Shown: piece by piece, positions 36,450-44,875 of the stretch | How the letters are laid out: each line of letters begins with the position of its first letter | Numbering within the stretch: the stretch's first letter is position 1 | Assembly: GCA_020253445.1 (NCBI GenBank) | Contig: JADCBP010000005.1 | Location: 372,001 to 436,000, forward strand | Direction: 5' to 3' | DNA length: 64,000 bases | Source of the DNA: Methylobacterium sp. | Lineage (GTDB): Bacteria > Pseudomonadota > Alphaproteobacteria > Rhizobiales > Beijerinckiaceae | Translations under genes and position numbers: made by a program | The notes under the pieces: model-generated | The model's database searches: none | Seen by the model: only the letters and a program-made list of their open reading frames with translations | Told to the model about the DNA's origin: nothing

Positions 36450-37759
36450 CGTTTGTCGCCCGCCCAACCGGGCGGCTCGCGGAACGCGATGCCGCGCAGG
36501 GCCGGCAGCGCGAGCGAGATCAGCGAGGCATGCTCGACCGTGATGCGGGCATCGACGGGCGTGCCGCGCGTGAACACTGCGCGGCTTTCACCGCCCGAGG
36601 TCCATGAAAGCCCGGAAAGGTTGCGGGGATCGCGCTCGAGCTCGACGATAACCTGGAAGACCGGCCCGTTCCGCGTCACCAGCTCCGCGAGCCGTTCGTT
36701 GCCCGAAGCCGCCAGCACGGAATCGCGCGAGGAGGCCGCGCCGGAAACCTGCTTCACGCGGGCCAGAATGCGAAAATGCTGGTTTTCATGCAGCAATGCC
36801 GGGGCCAGGAGCACCCGATCACCCCTGGAGATCTGCTTTCCGGCCGTCAGCGGCACATAAACCGCTGCTTCCAGCATGCGGGCATCATCCATGTGGCTCT
36901 CGGCCGTCACGATCGCCAGCGGCTGGCCCGGCGCGATCGGGGTGCCGACCTGGCCGGGCAGATCCGCGACGAAACCATCGACCGGGGATTTCACCACTCG
37001 CCGGGATTCGAGATTGCGCTCGGCCCTCTCGAGTTCCAGCCGGGCCTGATCGATCTTCAGCGTGCGTTCGAGCTGCTCGCGCTCGCGGCGGGCCTCCGCT
37101 TCCTGCGCGGCGGCATCGAGCGCGCGGCGATCGGCAATCGTGGAATCAAGCTGCGCCTGCGCATCCTGGACGGCGAGGCGGGCCTTGATCATCCGTGTCT
37201 CGGTGGAGATGCCTTTGGCCAGCAATTCCGCCTCTGCCCGTTCGCGGTCCCAGAGCCATTCGATCCGTCGCCGCAGATTGGCAATCTGGCTGTCGAGATT
37301 CTCGGCCTTCAAGGCCCTGATGCGGCCTTCCGACTCCTGATCGAGCCGGGCGAGCCGAGCCATCGCCTGGTCTTCCCGCGCCAGTGCCTCGGCGGCGCCC
37401 CGCAACCGCGGGATGGCATTGGCCAGTTCGGGCAAGGAAAGGCGTGCGACCGGCTGGCCCTTCACGACATGATCTCCCTGCCGGACCAGCAGAGCCTCGA
37501 TGAGACCGCTCGCCGAAGGGGTGATGCTCGCCTGCGAATGGACCGAATGATCGATGAGCACGCCATTGCCGGTGATCTGGATCGGCACCAGCACATAGGC
37601 GCTGGCCGCGACGGCCCCGACCGTCACGAGGGCGAGCGCGACCAGGGTGCTGCGCATCCCGGTACTGGTGACCTGGATCGTGGAGGCGAGCGCGTCGGTC
37701 CGCCCGCGCGCCTCGAGCGCTTCCTTGCGGAACATGCCGGTCACAGGCTCATTCACCAT
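36446..37759 (-). CDS. HlyD-like membrane fusion protein of the NHLM exporter
   Basis: A 437-residue adaptor with one N-terminal helix (about residues 36-58). A split biotinyl-lipoyl-like domain (GLIEALLVRQGDHVVKGQPV, rejoined near SRRVVKSPVDGFVADLPGQ) surrounds a long coiled coil (about 110-240). It should bridge the two ABC subunits toward the outer membrane. No outer-membrane channel gene is next to it. An AGGA precedes the ATG at 37759. First gene of the exporter operon. Confidence 0.88.
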   Translation of the reverse strand: MVNEPVTGMFRKEALEARGRTDALASTIQVTSTGMRSTLVALALVTVGAVAASAYVLVPIQITGNGVLIDHSVHSQASITPSASGLIEALLVRQGDHVVKGQPVARLSLPELANAIPRLRGAAEALAREDQAMARLARLDQESEGRIRALKAENLDSQIANLRRRIEWLWDRERAEAELLAKGISTETRMIKARLAVQDAQAQLDSTIADRRALDAAAQEAEARREREQLERTLKIDQARLELERAERNLESRRVVKSPVDGFVADLPGQVGTPIAPGQPLAIVTAESHMDDARMLEAAVYVPLTAGKQISRGDRVLLAPALLHENQHFRILARVKQVSGAASSRDSVLAASGNERLAELVTRNGPVFQVIVELERDPRNLSGLSWTSGGESRAVFTRGTPVDARITVEHASLISLALPALRGIAFREPPGWAGDKR

Positions 37760-38027
37760 TCATGTCCTGCTGAAGATCAAATATCATTCGCGGCCAGCGA
37801 ACAGGGCTGCCAAGCGATCGGGAAATGCTGCCTTGTTATGGTAAATATTCTCCTGCCGACGCCGCATGCCGGCCGGCAAATGCAGATTTGCGCAGGCGCC
37901 GGGTGACTTCCGGAGCCTCCTCGCACCTGCATTGACGCTGCCGGTCGGGGATGCGAAAATTCCTGTTATCGCCAACCTTTCCTGTCTGCCTCGGAGGCGG
38001 GCCGGAATGGTCCTGAAGGAGCCCCGC

Positions 38028-38198
38028 ATGCCGGTTTCCGAACCCTCGGCCAGCACGCCGCGCCTCTCGCGCGCCGATCGAGCGCTGTGGTTCGTGGGTA
38101 TCGCCGCCGCCCTTGGGCTGGCGGTCGCCCTCTGGTCTCAGGCGGGAAGCGAGGTCTTCTCCGCCATGATGACCGGCCTGCTCGCGCTCTGCTTCTGA
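38028..38198 (+). CDS. Small single-helix membrane protein (hypothetical)
   Basis: A 56-residue ORF starting MPVSEPSASTPRLSRADRAL, with one strongly hydrophobic segment (about residues 21-38) and a second weaker one to the C-terminal Phe. AAGGAG lies six bases before the ATG, better than most starts here. It is read opposite to the surrounding exporter and glycosyltransferase genes and overlaps the last 61 bases of the latter. I do not recognise a family. It could be a small membrane subunit or an exported peptide, or a chance ORF. Confidence 0.45.
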   Translation: MPVSEPSASTPRLSRADRALWFVGIAAALGLAVALWSQAGSEVFSAMMTGLLALCF

Positions 38199-40111
38199 GC
38201 GTCGCCCGCCTGCAAGCTGCCCAGCCCGCCCGCGCGCTTGATGAGGCCGTGCGGCGTTTTCCGCCACAGGAACGGATGGTGCGCGAGTTCGAACAGCGCA
38301 CGCCATGCCGCCACGGAAATCAGGATGTAAATCACCGGCGCCAGCAGCAGCGCCGGCGCGAGATGCAGGGATCGTCGGCGGGAAAGCGCAAGGAGTGGCG
38401 GCACCGTTTCAAGCAGCAGCGCCGCAGCGAGGCTCATGAGCACCAGCATATCAGACAGGAGGATGAGGCTCGGACCTTCCATGAACGGCAAGCCCATATA
38501 GAGCCGCAGGCCGAGGGAGAGCAGGCAGAGCGGCAAGCCCAGCGCGCCCAGCACCACGGAAAGGCCGGTGAGGCTGATGGCCAGCAGACGGAATGGCCCC
38601 AACTCGCCCAGAAGGTCGCGGGGCATGCGCGCCTGCACCATCAGGGTCTGCATCCAGCCCTTCATCCAGCGGGTGCGCTGGTTCATCCAGGGGCGCAAGG
38701 TCGCCGGCAATTCTTCCCAGGTGGTGGAGGGAAGATCCTCGACCCGGTGCCCCAGCCGGGCGAGCCGGATGCCGAGATCGGCATCTTCCGTGAGGTTCCA
38801 GGCATCCCATGCCCCCACGCGCCGCAGGGCTTCGGTGCGAAAATGGTTGGAGGTCCCCCCCAGCGGAACCGGCCAGCCGAGGCGAGCCGCGCCCGCCTTC
38901 ACGGTGTCGAAAAGGGCCGCGTAATCCACCGCGAAACGGCAGGAGAGCAGGCTGTCATAGGCATTCACCACCGCCAGACGGGCCTGCAGGCAGGTGACGA
39001 GCGGATGCGCCACGGCGAAGGCTGCGGCCGCGCGCTTCAACTGGTCCGGGTCCGGCGCGTCCTCGGCATCATAGACGACGAGCAGCTTACCTGTAGCAAA
39101 GGGCAGCCCGGCATTGAGCGCCCGCGGCTTGGTGCGGGGTTCGCCCGGCGGCACTTCGAGAATGAGAATGCTGCCCGGAAGATCGGCCCGACGCGCCCGC
39201 AGCGCATCACGCGTCTCGGCATCATCTGCCTCGATCAGCAGCAGGATTTCCAGCCGGTCGCGCGGGTAATCGAGCCGATCGAGATGGGTGACGAGCGTGT
39301 CGATCATCCCCGCCTCGCGGTAGAGCGGCACGAGGATCGTGTAGGCTGGCAGCTTTGCTTCCGCCAGCGCTGGCGGGAGGGGCAGTGGCTCCCGGCTCGC
39401 AAGCGCCGAGATCACGGTTGTCATCGCCCCGCCGATCAGCAAAGGCGCGAGCAGGGTCGGCACCAGGATCGTGAACAGGGCCGGGAAGGCGATCACAAGG
39501 CCGATGAGCGCAAGAAAGGACGCCAGCAGCATCGGCACAAATGTTCCGAGCATCCTTGTGCGCATCGCCTCGGGCCAGCGGGCGGAAAAGCGCGGGGGCA
39601 AGGTGCTCGCGGCCTTCCGCGCCAGATCCACTCCGTGAAAGCGGATCAGCGCATCGCAGAGGCCTTGGCGCGTGATGAGGGCCACGCGGCCACTGGGCGC
39701 GATCATCCGACCTTCGGCAAGGGCGCGGATCAATGCGCCATTGGGCGCAAGAACGCGCAGGCCCTCCCGGCTGCCGCCCGCCGCCCGGTAGGAACGCAGG
39801 CGCAGGCTTTCATCGAGACTGACCCCGGCACCCACCGGTGGGGGCTCCTCGAGGAAGGCGAGATCAAGCCGCGCGGCAACCTCGCGCAGCAGCGTTTCCT
39901 CGTGAATCCAGCCCTCGCAAAGGCCGAGATCGATGACATCCGAGCCCATCTCCCCGGCACGGGTAACCTCATCCAGGAGCCGCTCGCGCGTGAGGCCGCA
40001 AGCCAGAAGCGCTTCCGAAAGGCGAAAAGCGGGGTGGCGCATATGCGACGCCGCGCTCCGGAAGCGAACTTCTCCCGGGGCCTTTCGGCCGAGGCGGACG
40101 AACTCATTCAT
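38138..40111 (-). CDS. Membrane glycosyltransferase family 2 with N-terminal GSPII_E-like domain
   Basis: A 657-residue protein. Residues ~20-110 resemble the T2SSE N-terminal fold (LSEALLACGLTRERLLDEV and LDLAFLEEP). Two helices near 190-240 precede a GT-A glycosyltransferase domain with VVYDAEDAPD, TEDADLGIRLARLGHR and the QxxRW motif in NQRTRWMKGW, as in cellulose-synthase-like enzymes. C-terminal helices follow. Such proteins make polysaccharides or glycosylate surface molecules; the product is unknown. The start at MNEFVRLGRK is chosen by homology-like content, and its Shine-Dalgarno is weak. Separated from the exporter operon by 378 bases. Confidence 0.85.
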   Translation of the reverse strand: MNEFVRLGRKAPGEVRFRSAASHMRHPAFRLSEALLACGLTRERLLDEVTRAGEMGSDVIDLGLCEGWIHEETLLREVAARLDLAFLEEPPPVGAGVSLDESLRLRSYRAAGGSREGLRVLAPNGALIRALAEGRMIAPSGRVALITRQGLCDALIRFHGVDLARKAASTLPPRFSARWPEAMRTRMLGTFVPMLLASFLALIGLVIAFPALFTILVPTLLAPLLIGGAMTTVISALASREPLPLPPALAEAKLPAYTILVPLYREAGMIDTLVTHLDRLDYPRDRLEILLLIEADDAETRDALRARRADLPGSILILEVPPGEPRTKPRALNAGLPFATGKLLVVYDAEDAPDPDQLKRAAAAFAVAHPLVTCLQARLAVVNAYDSLLSCRFAVDYAALFDTVKAGAARLGWPVPLGGTSNHFRTEALRRVGAWDAWNLTEDADLGIRLARLGHRVEDLPSTTWEELPATLRPWMNQRTRWMKGWMQTLMVQARMPRDLLGELGPFRLLAISLTGLSVVLGALGLPLCLLSLGLRLYMGLPFMEGPSLILLSDMLVLMSLAAALLLETVPPLLALSRRRSLHLAPALLLAPVIYILISVAAWRALFELAHHPFLWRKTPHGLIKRAGGLGSLQAGDAQKQSASRPVIMAEKTSLPA

Positions 40112-40296
40112 AGGGAAGCGGCCATCGCAAATGAAACCACAGGAAAGGCCGAGCCGCGGCGCGATGTCAACAACGAAGCCGCAACAAAGCTGGTTCCCCT
40201 GCCGGAAGCCGGAAAGGCTTGCGAAAACCTGACGCCCTGCCTTCGGCGGCAGCTTCATTTTTCGGACTGGATTTTTCGCCGGAAAAGCGATAAGAG

Positions 40297-40317
40297 TTAT
40301 ACTCACTTTGAGTATAA
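40297..40317. promoter_or_regulatory. Candidate operator upstream of nadA
   Basis: A perfect inverted repeat TTATACTC-N5-GAGTATAA lies 95 bases before the nadA ATG in an otherwise unremarkable 300-base divergent intergenic region. In alphaproteobacteria nadABC genes are controlled by NAD-related repressors such as NadQ or NrtR. Whether this site matches one of those motifs I cannot verify here. The palindrome itself is clear. Confidence 0.55.
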
Positions 40318-40412
40318 ACGGGCCTTGGTTTTGCTCATGACGATCTTTTGGAGGGCTCGTCACGGGTTCAAAAGGGTCGCATGGACGTCCGAGCCCAGAA
40401 AGGACCACGAGG

Positions 40413-41480
40413 ATGAGCAGCGTTCAGCTTCCGCAAAGCGCTCCGGCTTCGAGCCGCAACGCGGATCGGGAGGTTCTCCCGCGCCCAGACCTCACCTATA
40501 CCCCGGAGGTCGCTGCCGAGACCGCGCATCTCTACGAGCGCGTGAAGCATATCGTGCCGAGCGTCGAATGGCCGTTCCACGCGCCTTATGTCGCCGCGAT
40601 CAACCGCATCAAGAAGCAGCGCAACGCGGTGATCCTCGCGCATAATTACCAGACGCCCGAAATCTACAACTGCGTGGCCGATGTGGTGGGCGACAGCCTG
40701 CAACTCGCCAAGATGGCCGCGAAGCTCGATGCCAGGATCATCGTGCAGGGCGGTGTGCATTTCATGGCCGAGACCTCGAAGCTGCTCAGCCCCGAGAAGA
40801 TGGTGCTCATCCCCGATCTCAAGGCCGGCTGCTCGCTCGCCTCCTCGATCACGGGCGCGGATGTCCGTCGCCTGCGAGAGGCCTATCCCGGCGTGCCGGT
40901 GGTGGCCTACGTGAACACATCCGCCGAGGTGAAGGCCGAGGTCGATATCTGCTGCACGTCCGCCAATGCGGTTCAGGTGGTGGAGAGCCTCGGGACGAAC
41001 CGCGTGCTCTTCGTGCCCGACCAGTATCTTGCGAAATACGTGCAATCGAAGACGAGTGTGAAGATCATCGCCTGGCATGGCGCCTGCGAGGTCCATGAGC
41101 GCTTCACCGGCGAGGAACTGCGCCGCTATCGCGAGGCAGACCCCACCATCCGCATCATCGCGCACCCGGAATGCCCGCCCGATGTGATCGCGGAGGCTGA
41201 TTTCACCGGTTCGACCGCCGGCATGATCGACTATGCCAAGGCCCAGCATGGCGGAAAGGTGCTGCTCGTCACCGAATGCTCGATGGCGGATAATGTCGCG
41301 GCCTCGGCGCGGGATGTCGAATTCGTGCGGCCCTGCAACCTCTGCCCGCACATGAAGCGCATCACCCTGCCGAAAATCCTCGACAGCCTGCTCACCCTCG
41401 AGCATCAGGTTGAAATTCCCGAGGAACTGGCCATCCGCGCCCGCCGCTCCGTGGAGCGGATGGTGAATTTGACGCAGTAA
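40413..41480 (+). CDS. nadA: Quinolinate synthase
   Basis: A 355-residue Fe-S enzyme that condenses iminoaspartate with dihydroxyacetone phosphate to quinolinate in NAD biosynthesis. Family blocks are [25 protein letters not shown] and [12 protein letters not shown]-type sequence ([14 protein letters not shown]). Cluster cysteines are expected in [19 protein letters not shown] and [12 protein letters not shown]. It is followed by nadB, its substrate-supplying partner, 125 bases downstream. Confidence 0.97.
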   Translation: MSSVQLPQSAPASSRNADREVLPRPDLTYTPEVAAETAHLYERVKHIVPSVEWPFHAPYVAAINRIKKQRNAVILAHNYQTPEIYNCVADVVGDSLQLAKMAAKLDARIIVQGGVHFMAETSKLLSPEKMVLIPDLKAGCSLASSITGADVRRLREAYPGVPVVAYVNTSAEVKAEVDICCTSANAVQVVESLGTNRVLFVPDQYLAKYVQSKTSVKIIAWHGACEVHERFTGEELRRYREADPTIRIIAHPECPPDVIAEADFTGSTAGMIDYAKAQHGGKVLLVTECSMADNVAASARDVEFVRPCNLCPHMKRITLPKILDSLLTLEHQVEIPEELAIRARRSVERMVNLTQ

Positions 41481-41516
41481 CGCAACCTGTCATCCCCGAC
41501 GCGGCACCCGCCGCAG

Positions 41517-41557
41517 GCGGGAATCCCTATCCCGGTTCTCGAGATGAGGATTCCCGC
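41517..41557. repeat. Hairpin repeat between nadA and nadB
   Basis: GCGGGAATCC (41517-41526) and GGATTCCCGC (41548-41557) are perfect 10-base inverted arms separated by 21 bases. They sit in the nadA-nadB spacer with an upstream GTCATCCCCGAC. Intergenic repeats of the GGGAATCC type are common in alphaproteobacterial genomes. It could weaken read-through or stabilise the nadA message. Confidence 0.7.
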
Positions 41558-41605
41558 TCGTTCCGGAGAGGAACCGGCCGGTCGGGAATGAGATGGGAAA
41601 CGCCC

Positions 41606-43192
41606 ATGCCCTCCATCCTCATCATCGGCGGCGGCCTCGCGGGGCTGTTCACGGCGCTGAAGCTCGCGCCCTTGCCCTGCACGGTGCTGACCCCCGTGGC
41701 CTTGGGGGAGGGCGCTTCCTCCGCCTGGGCGCAGGGCGGCATCGCGGCCGCCATCGGCGAGGGCGATTCCATCGAAAGCCATGTGCAGGATACGCTGGTG
41801 GCCGGCGCGGGCCTCTGCGACGAGGCGATGGTGCGGCTGATGGTCTCCGAAGCTTCCGATCGCATCCTCGATCTTCTCGAATTCGGCGTGCCCTTCGATC
41901 GCGATCTCGAGGGCAAGCTGGTGCAGAGCCGCGAGGCGGCGCATTCCCACCATCGCGTGGTGCGCGTGCGCGGCGACATGGCCGGCCGGAAGATCATGGA
42001 GGCGCTGATCGCCGCCGTGCGCCATACGCCCTCGATCCGCGTGATCGAAGGCGCGGAGGCGCTTCGATTGTTGGTCGAGCATGGGCGCATCACCGGCGCC
42101 ATGGCGCAAGAAGGCAATCGAGTCCTGCGGTTCGAAGCCAGCCATGTCGTGCTCGCCACGGGTGGCGCGGGGCAGCTCTTCGCGGTGACGACCAATCCGA
42201 AGGAGGCCTGGGGCTCGGGTCTGGCGATGGCTTTCCGGGCGGGTGCCACCATCGTGAACCCGGAATTCGTCCAGTTCCATCCCACTGCGCTCGATATCGG
42301 TCGCGATCCTGCCCCGCTCGCGACGGAAGCCCTGCGCGGCGAGGGCGCGAAGCTGGTGGACAAGCATGGCGAGCGTTTCATGCTGAAGCTTCACCGGGAT
42401 GCCGAGCTGGCCCCGCGCGATGTGGTGGCGCGCGGCGTTTTCGCCTCGATTCAGGCCGGAAACGGCGCGTTTCTCGATTGTCGCGAGGCGATCGGCACGA
42501 AGTTTCCGGAAATGTTCCCGACGGTGCATGCGGCTTGTGTCGCGGCGGGCATCGATCCTGTGACGCGTGTCATCCCCATCGCGCCCGCCGCGCATTATCA
42601 CATGGGCGGCGTGGCGGTGGATGCCGATGGCGCGGCCATCGGCGTGCCGGGCCTCTACGCGGTGGGTGAGGTCGCCCATACCGGCGTGCATGGCGCAAAC
42701 CGCCTCGCCTCCAACTCCCTTCTGGAGGCGGTGGTATTCGGGGCGCGGGTTGCCCATGCGATTGCAGGGCAGGCACAGAACCCGACCGACGCGGTTATGC
42801 GGGATGCGGGGTCCGCGCCGGGCGACAACGATGCGGATGCCAAGGAAATCCTCGAACTGCGACGGTTCATGCAGGAAAATCTTGGCGTGATCCGCAGCGG
42901 CGCAGCGCCGGGCTGGAAGGCAGATATGCGAAAGAAAATCTCGGGCCGCGTGATGCGGGAGGGCCTGCGCGGCAAGCTCGGAGATATGTCTCTGGTCGCT
43001 CATCTGATGATGACGGCCGCGTTGAACCGCAAGGAAAGCCGCGGCGGGCATTTCAGGGCTGACCATCCTGCGCCCGCCCCCGTTCCACAATGGACCTTCA
43101 TGCGCAAGACCGGCATCGACTTGCCCGATATTCCATCTCCGGGCACGCCGGGGCTGCAATTCTGGCTGGGCCCCATTCCCGCCCGCCCATAG
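41606..43192 (+). CDS. nadB: L-aspartate oxidase
   Basis: A 528-residue FAD enzyme that oxidises aspartate to iminoaspartate for NadA. The FAD dinucleotide motif is [11 protein letters not shown] at the N-terminus. Further family blocks are [39 protein letters not shown] and [15 protein letters not shown]. The start [10 protein letters not shown] places the nucleotide-binding strand at the N-terminus, with GGGAA upstream. nadC is not present downstream, where a convergent hydrolase gene lies instead. Confidence 0.97.
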   Translation: MPSILIIGGGLAGLFTALKLAPLPCTVLTPVALGEGASSAWAQGGIAAAIGEGDSIESHVQDTLVAGAGLCDEAMVRLMVSEASDRILDLLEFGVPFDRDLEGKLVQSREAAHSHHRVVRVRGDMAGRKIMEALIAAVRHTPSIRVIEGAEALRLLVEHGRITGAMAQEGNRVLRFEASHVVLATGGAGQLFAVTTNPKEAWGSGLAMAFRAGATIVNPEFVQFHPTALDIGRDPAPLATEALRGEGAKLVDKHGERFMLKLHRDAELAPRDVVARGVFASIQAGNGAFLDCREAIGTKFPEMFPTVHAACVAAGIDPVTRVIPIAPAAHYHMGGVAVDADGAAIGVPGLYAVGEVAHTGVHGANRLASNSLLEAVVFGARVAHAIAGQAQNPTDAVMRDAGSAPGDNDADAKEILELRRFMQENLGVIRSGAAPGWKADMRKKISGRVMREGLRGKLGDMSLVAHLMMTAALNRKESRGGHFRADHPAPAPVPQWTFMRKTGIDLPDIPSPGTPGLQFWLGPIPARP

Positions 43193-43253
43193 GGCTTGCG
43201 CCGTCTCTTTTCAGCGAGCCCGTCGCCCCGGTCGCGGCCATGTCGGCGGGGAG

Positions 43254-43301
43254 ATGCCAGGAAGAGGTGATGCCAGGAAGAGGTGATGCCAGGAAGGGGT
43301 G
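43254..43301. repeat. 16-bp tandem repeat, three copies
   Basis: Unit ATGCCAGGAAGAGGTG occurs at 43254, 43270 and 43286, the last with one A to G change. It lies in the 314-base convergent gap between nadB and the cell wall hydrolase. The unit length equals that of the unrelated tandem repeat at 3422-3493. Confidence 0.95.
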
Positions 43302-43422
43302 AGAGCACCGAAGGGAGCGGGACGCCGCTTTCGATCGTCTTTAGCGCGATGGATCAGGCGCTGTTCGGCGCGTGAATTCAACCGGCCACAACGATGAGCC
43401 GGAAGTGAATGCGCGGGGAGGG

Positions 43423-43480
43423 CGAAGCATGCCCCTGCGAAGGCAGAGGCGGGCACCGGTTCGCGTCAAGAAAATGCGAT
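43423..43480. repeat. Interspersed repeat, inverted single copy
   Basis: Reverse complement of the 84-base unit at 13862-14052: GAAGCATGCCCCTGCGAAGGC, then GGGCACCGGTTCGCGT and AAGAAAATGCG (sequences split here). It lies between the convergent 3' ends of nadB and the cell wall hydrolase gene. Confidence 0.75.
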
Positions 43481-43506
43481 CAAACAAAGAAATCCCGCAT
43501 CCGATC

Positions 43507-44649
43507 TCAGGTCTGGCCCGGCCGGAGCCGGTAAAAAATATGCCGGCCGATGCGATCCGTCCGCTTCAGCCTGCGCGACCACCAGGGCGCGACGTAATCC
43601 GCGTGATAATGCGTGGAAGCGCCGACGGCCGGCAGGTAGATCTGGCCCTCCAGCACCTCCTGGGCCACGCGCGTCGCCACCGCCCAGGAATCCGGTTCGC
43701 GGATGACCAGCGCCTTGCCCTCGCAGGCGAAGGTGAACTGGCAGGCCTTGTAGCGATGGCGGTTCTGGTAGACGACACCGCAGATCGAGGTGGGATAGAG
43801 CCCGCTTTTCGCGCGGTTGATCACCACCTGAGCGACCGCCGCCTGCCCGGTTTCAGGCTCGGAGCGCGCTTCGAAATAGACCGCCTCCGCCAGGCATTTC
43901 ATCTCCCGCCGGCGCGTTTCGGGGTCGGACAGATCGAGATCGGGAAGCGACAGGGCGACGGTCGGGATGTGCAGCAGCGCTTGTGTCACCGGCTGGATCG
44001 ACGGGATGCGCAGGGTCGAGACCATGATGATCTCGGGCTCCACCGGTGCCGGCGTCACGGAAGCGAGCGCCGTTGCGCGGCTCACGGCCGGTGTCGCGCC
44101 ATCCGGGCGCGAAAGGGTCAAAGCCGCGCGGCTGGGGCCGGAAGGCGTGGGGCCTGCATGGCCCAAAGCCGGCGTGCGCCCGCCGAATGTCGAGAGACGC
44201 GCCGCCAGCAGCCGGCCCGCGCGATGCAGGTTGACGGCTGGATCAAGCCTCTGGCCCGGCAGAAGCACGCGGTTCTCGAGGAAGAGCAGCGGCTGGCCCG
44301 GCAGGGTCGGCACCCGGTTCGCGCGCGCGAGATCCACCCGCCGGATATGCGCGGACAGGCCGTTTAACGCGCTTTCCGGCTCGTGGTATCGGGCCATCCG
44401 CTCCTCGCTGTGCATCATCAGCGGCGACAGGCGCGGCGGGGTGAGCGTGAGCCGCGAGGGCTCGATCATCGTGGTGCGGCGGAACTCGATATCCGGCACA
44501 TGCAGGTTCAGGCCCGCAGTCGCGGTCGTCGAGACGAGCACCGCCCCGGCAAGGCCCCAGGTCGCGACCACGGAGGCGAAGAGGCGCATCGTCCGGCGTC
44601 GCCGCTTGTAGCGCTGCCGCTCCTCGACGATGCTCCGGGCAAAACCCAT
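43507..44649 (-). CDS. Cell wall hydrolase (SleB / Hydrolase_2 domain)
   Basis: A 380-residue protein. A short basic N-terminus leads to one hydrophobic segment (about residues 22-46), suggesting export or membrane anchoring. A low-complexity middle (about 50-240) precedes the C-terminal SleB-type domain with CLAEAVYFEARSEP, AVAQVVINR, YPTSICGVVYQN and QFTFACEGK. These enzymes cleave peptidoglycan; in non-sporulating alphaproteobacteria they likely act in wall remodelling. Alone in its unit and flanked by copies of the interspersed repeat on both sides. Confidence 0.9.
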   Translation of the reverse strand: MGFARSIVEERQRYKRRRRTMRLFASVVATWGLAGAVLVSTTATAGLNLHVPDIEFRRTTMIEPSRLTLTPPRLSPLMMHSEERMARYHEPESALNGLSAHIRRVDLARANRVPTLPGQPLLFLENRVLLPGQRLDPAVNLHRAGRLLAARLSTFGGRTPALGHAGPTPSGPSRAALTLSRPDGATPAVSRATALASVTPAPVEPEIIMVSTLRIPSIQPVTQALLHIPTVALSLPDLDLSDPETRRREMKCLAEAVYFEARSEPETGQAAVAQVVINRAKSGLYPTSICGVVYQNRHRYKACQFTFACEGKALVIREPDSWAVATRVAQEVLEGQIYLPAVGASTHYHADYVAPWWSRRLKRTDRIGRHIFYRLRPGQT

Positions 44650-44805
44650 GACGCGACCCCGATCCCCTTCCGGATCAGGACAGAAAACATCGGTTACGGT
44701 TCAGGAAACCTTAGAAAGCAAGGTTAACTGCCTGCATTTTAACCAGACAAGCGAGCGTTTCGGAACGGCACGGCCATCTCTGGCAGGTGATGAGCGGTCT
44801 CCTTG

Positions 44806-44875
44806 TTCGCATTTTCTTCCCGCGAACGGGTGAGCACCCCCGCCTTCGCAGGGGCATGCTTCGCTTGAAGAAGTT
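44806..44875. repeat. Interspersed repeat, single copy after ppdK
   Basis: CGCATTTTCTTCCCGCGAAC, then GAGCACCCCCGCCTTCGC and AGGGGCATGCTTCGCTTGAAG match the 84-base unit at 13862-14052. It ends one base before the ppdK stop codon on the minus strand. The CCCC/GGGG hairpin could act as a terminator for ppdK, which is inference. The rest of 44650-44805 shows no gene. Confidence 0.8.

Noticed and set aside
37777-37932. Possible 51-residue cysteine-containing peptide (MQVRGGSGSH start) upstream of the exporter operon
   Set aside because: Considered as a bacteriocin precursor because of an early RGG and several Cys, but the leader would be far too short, there is no proper ribosome site and composition is ordinary for out-of-frame DNA.
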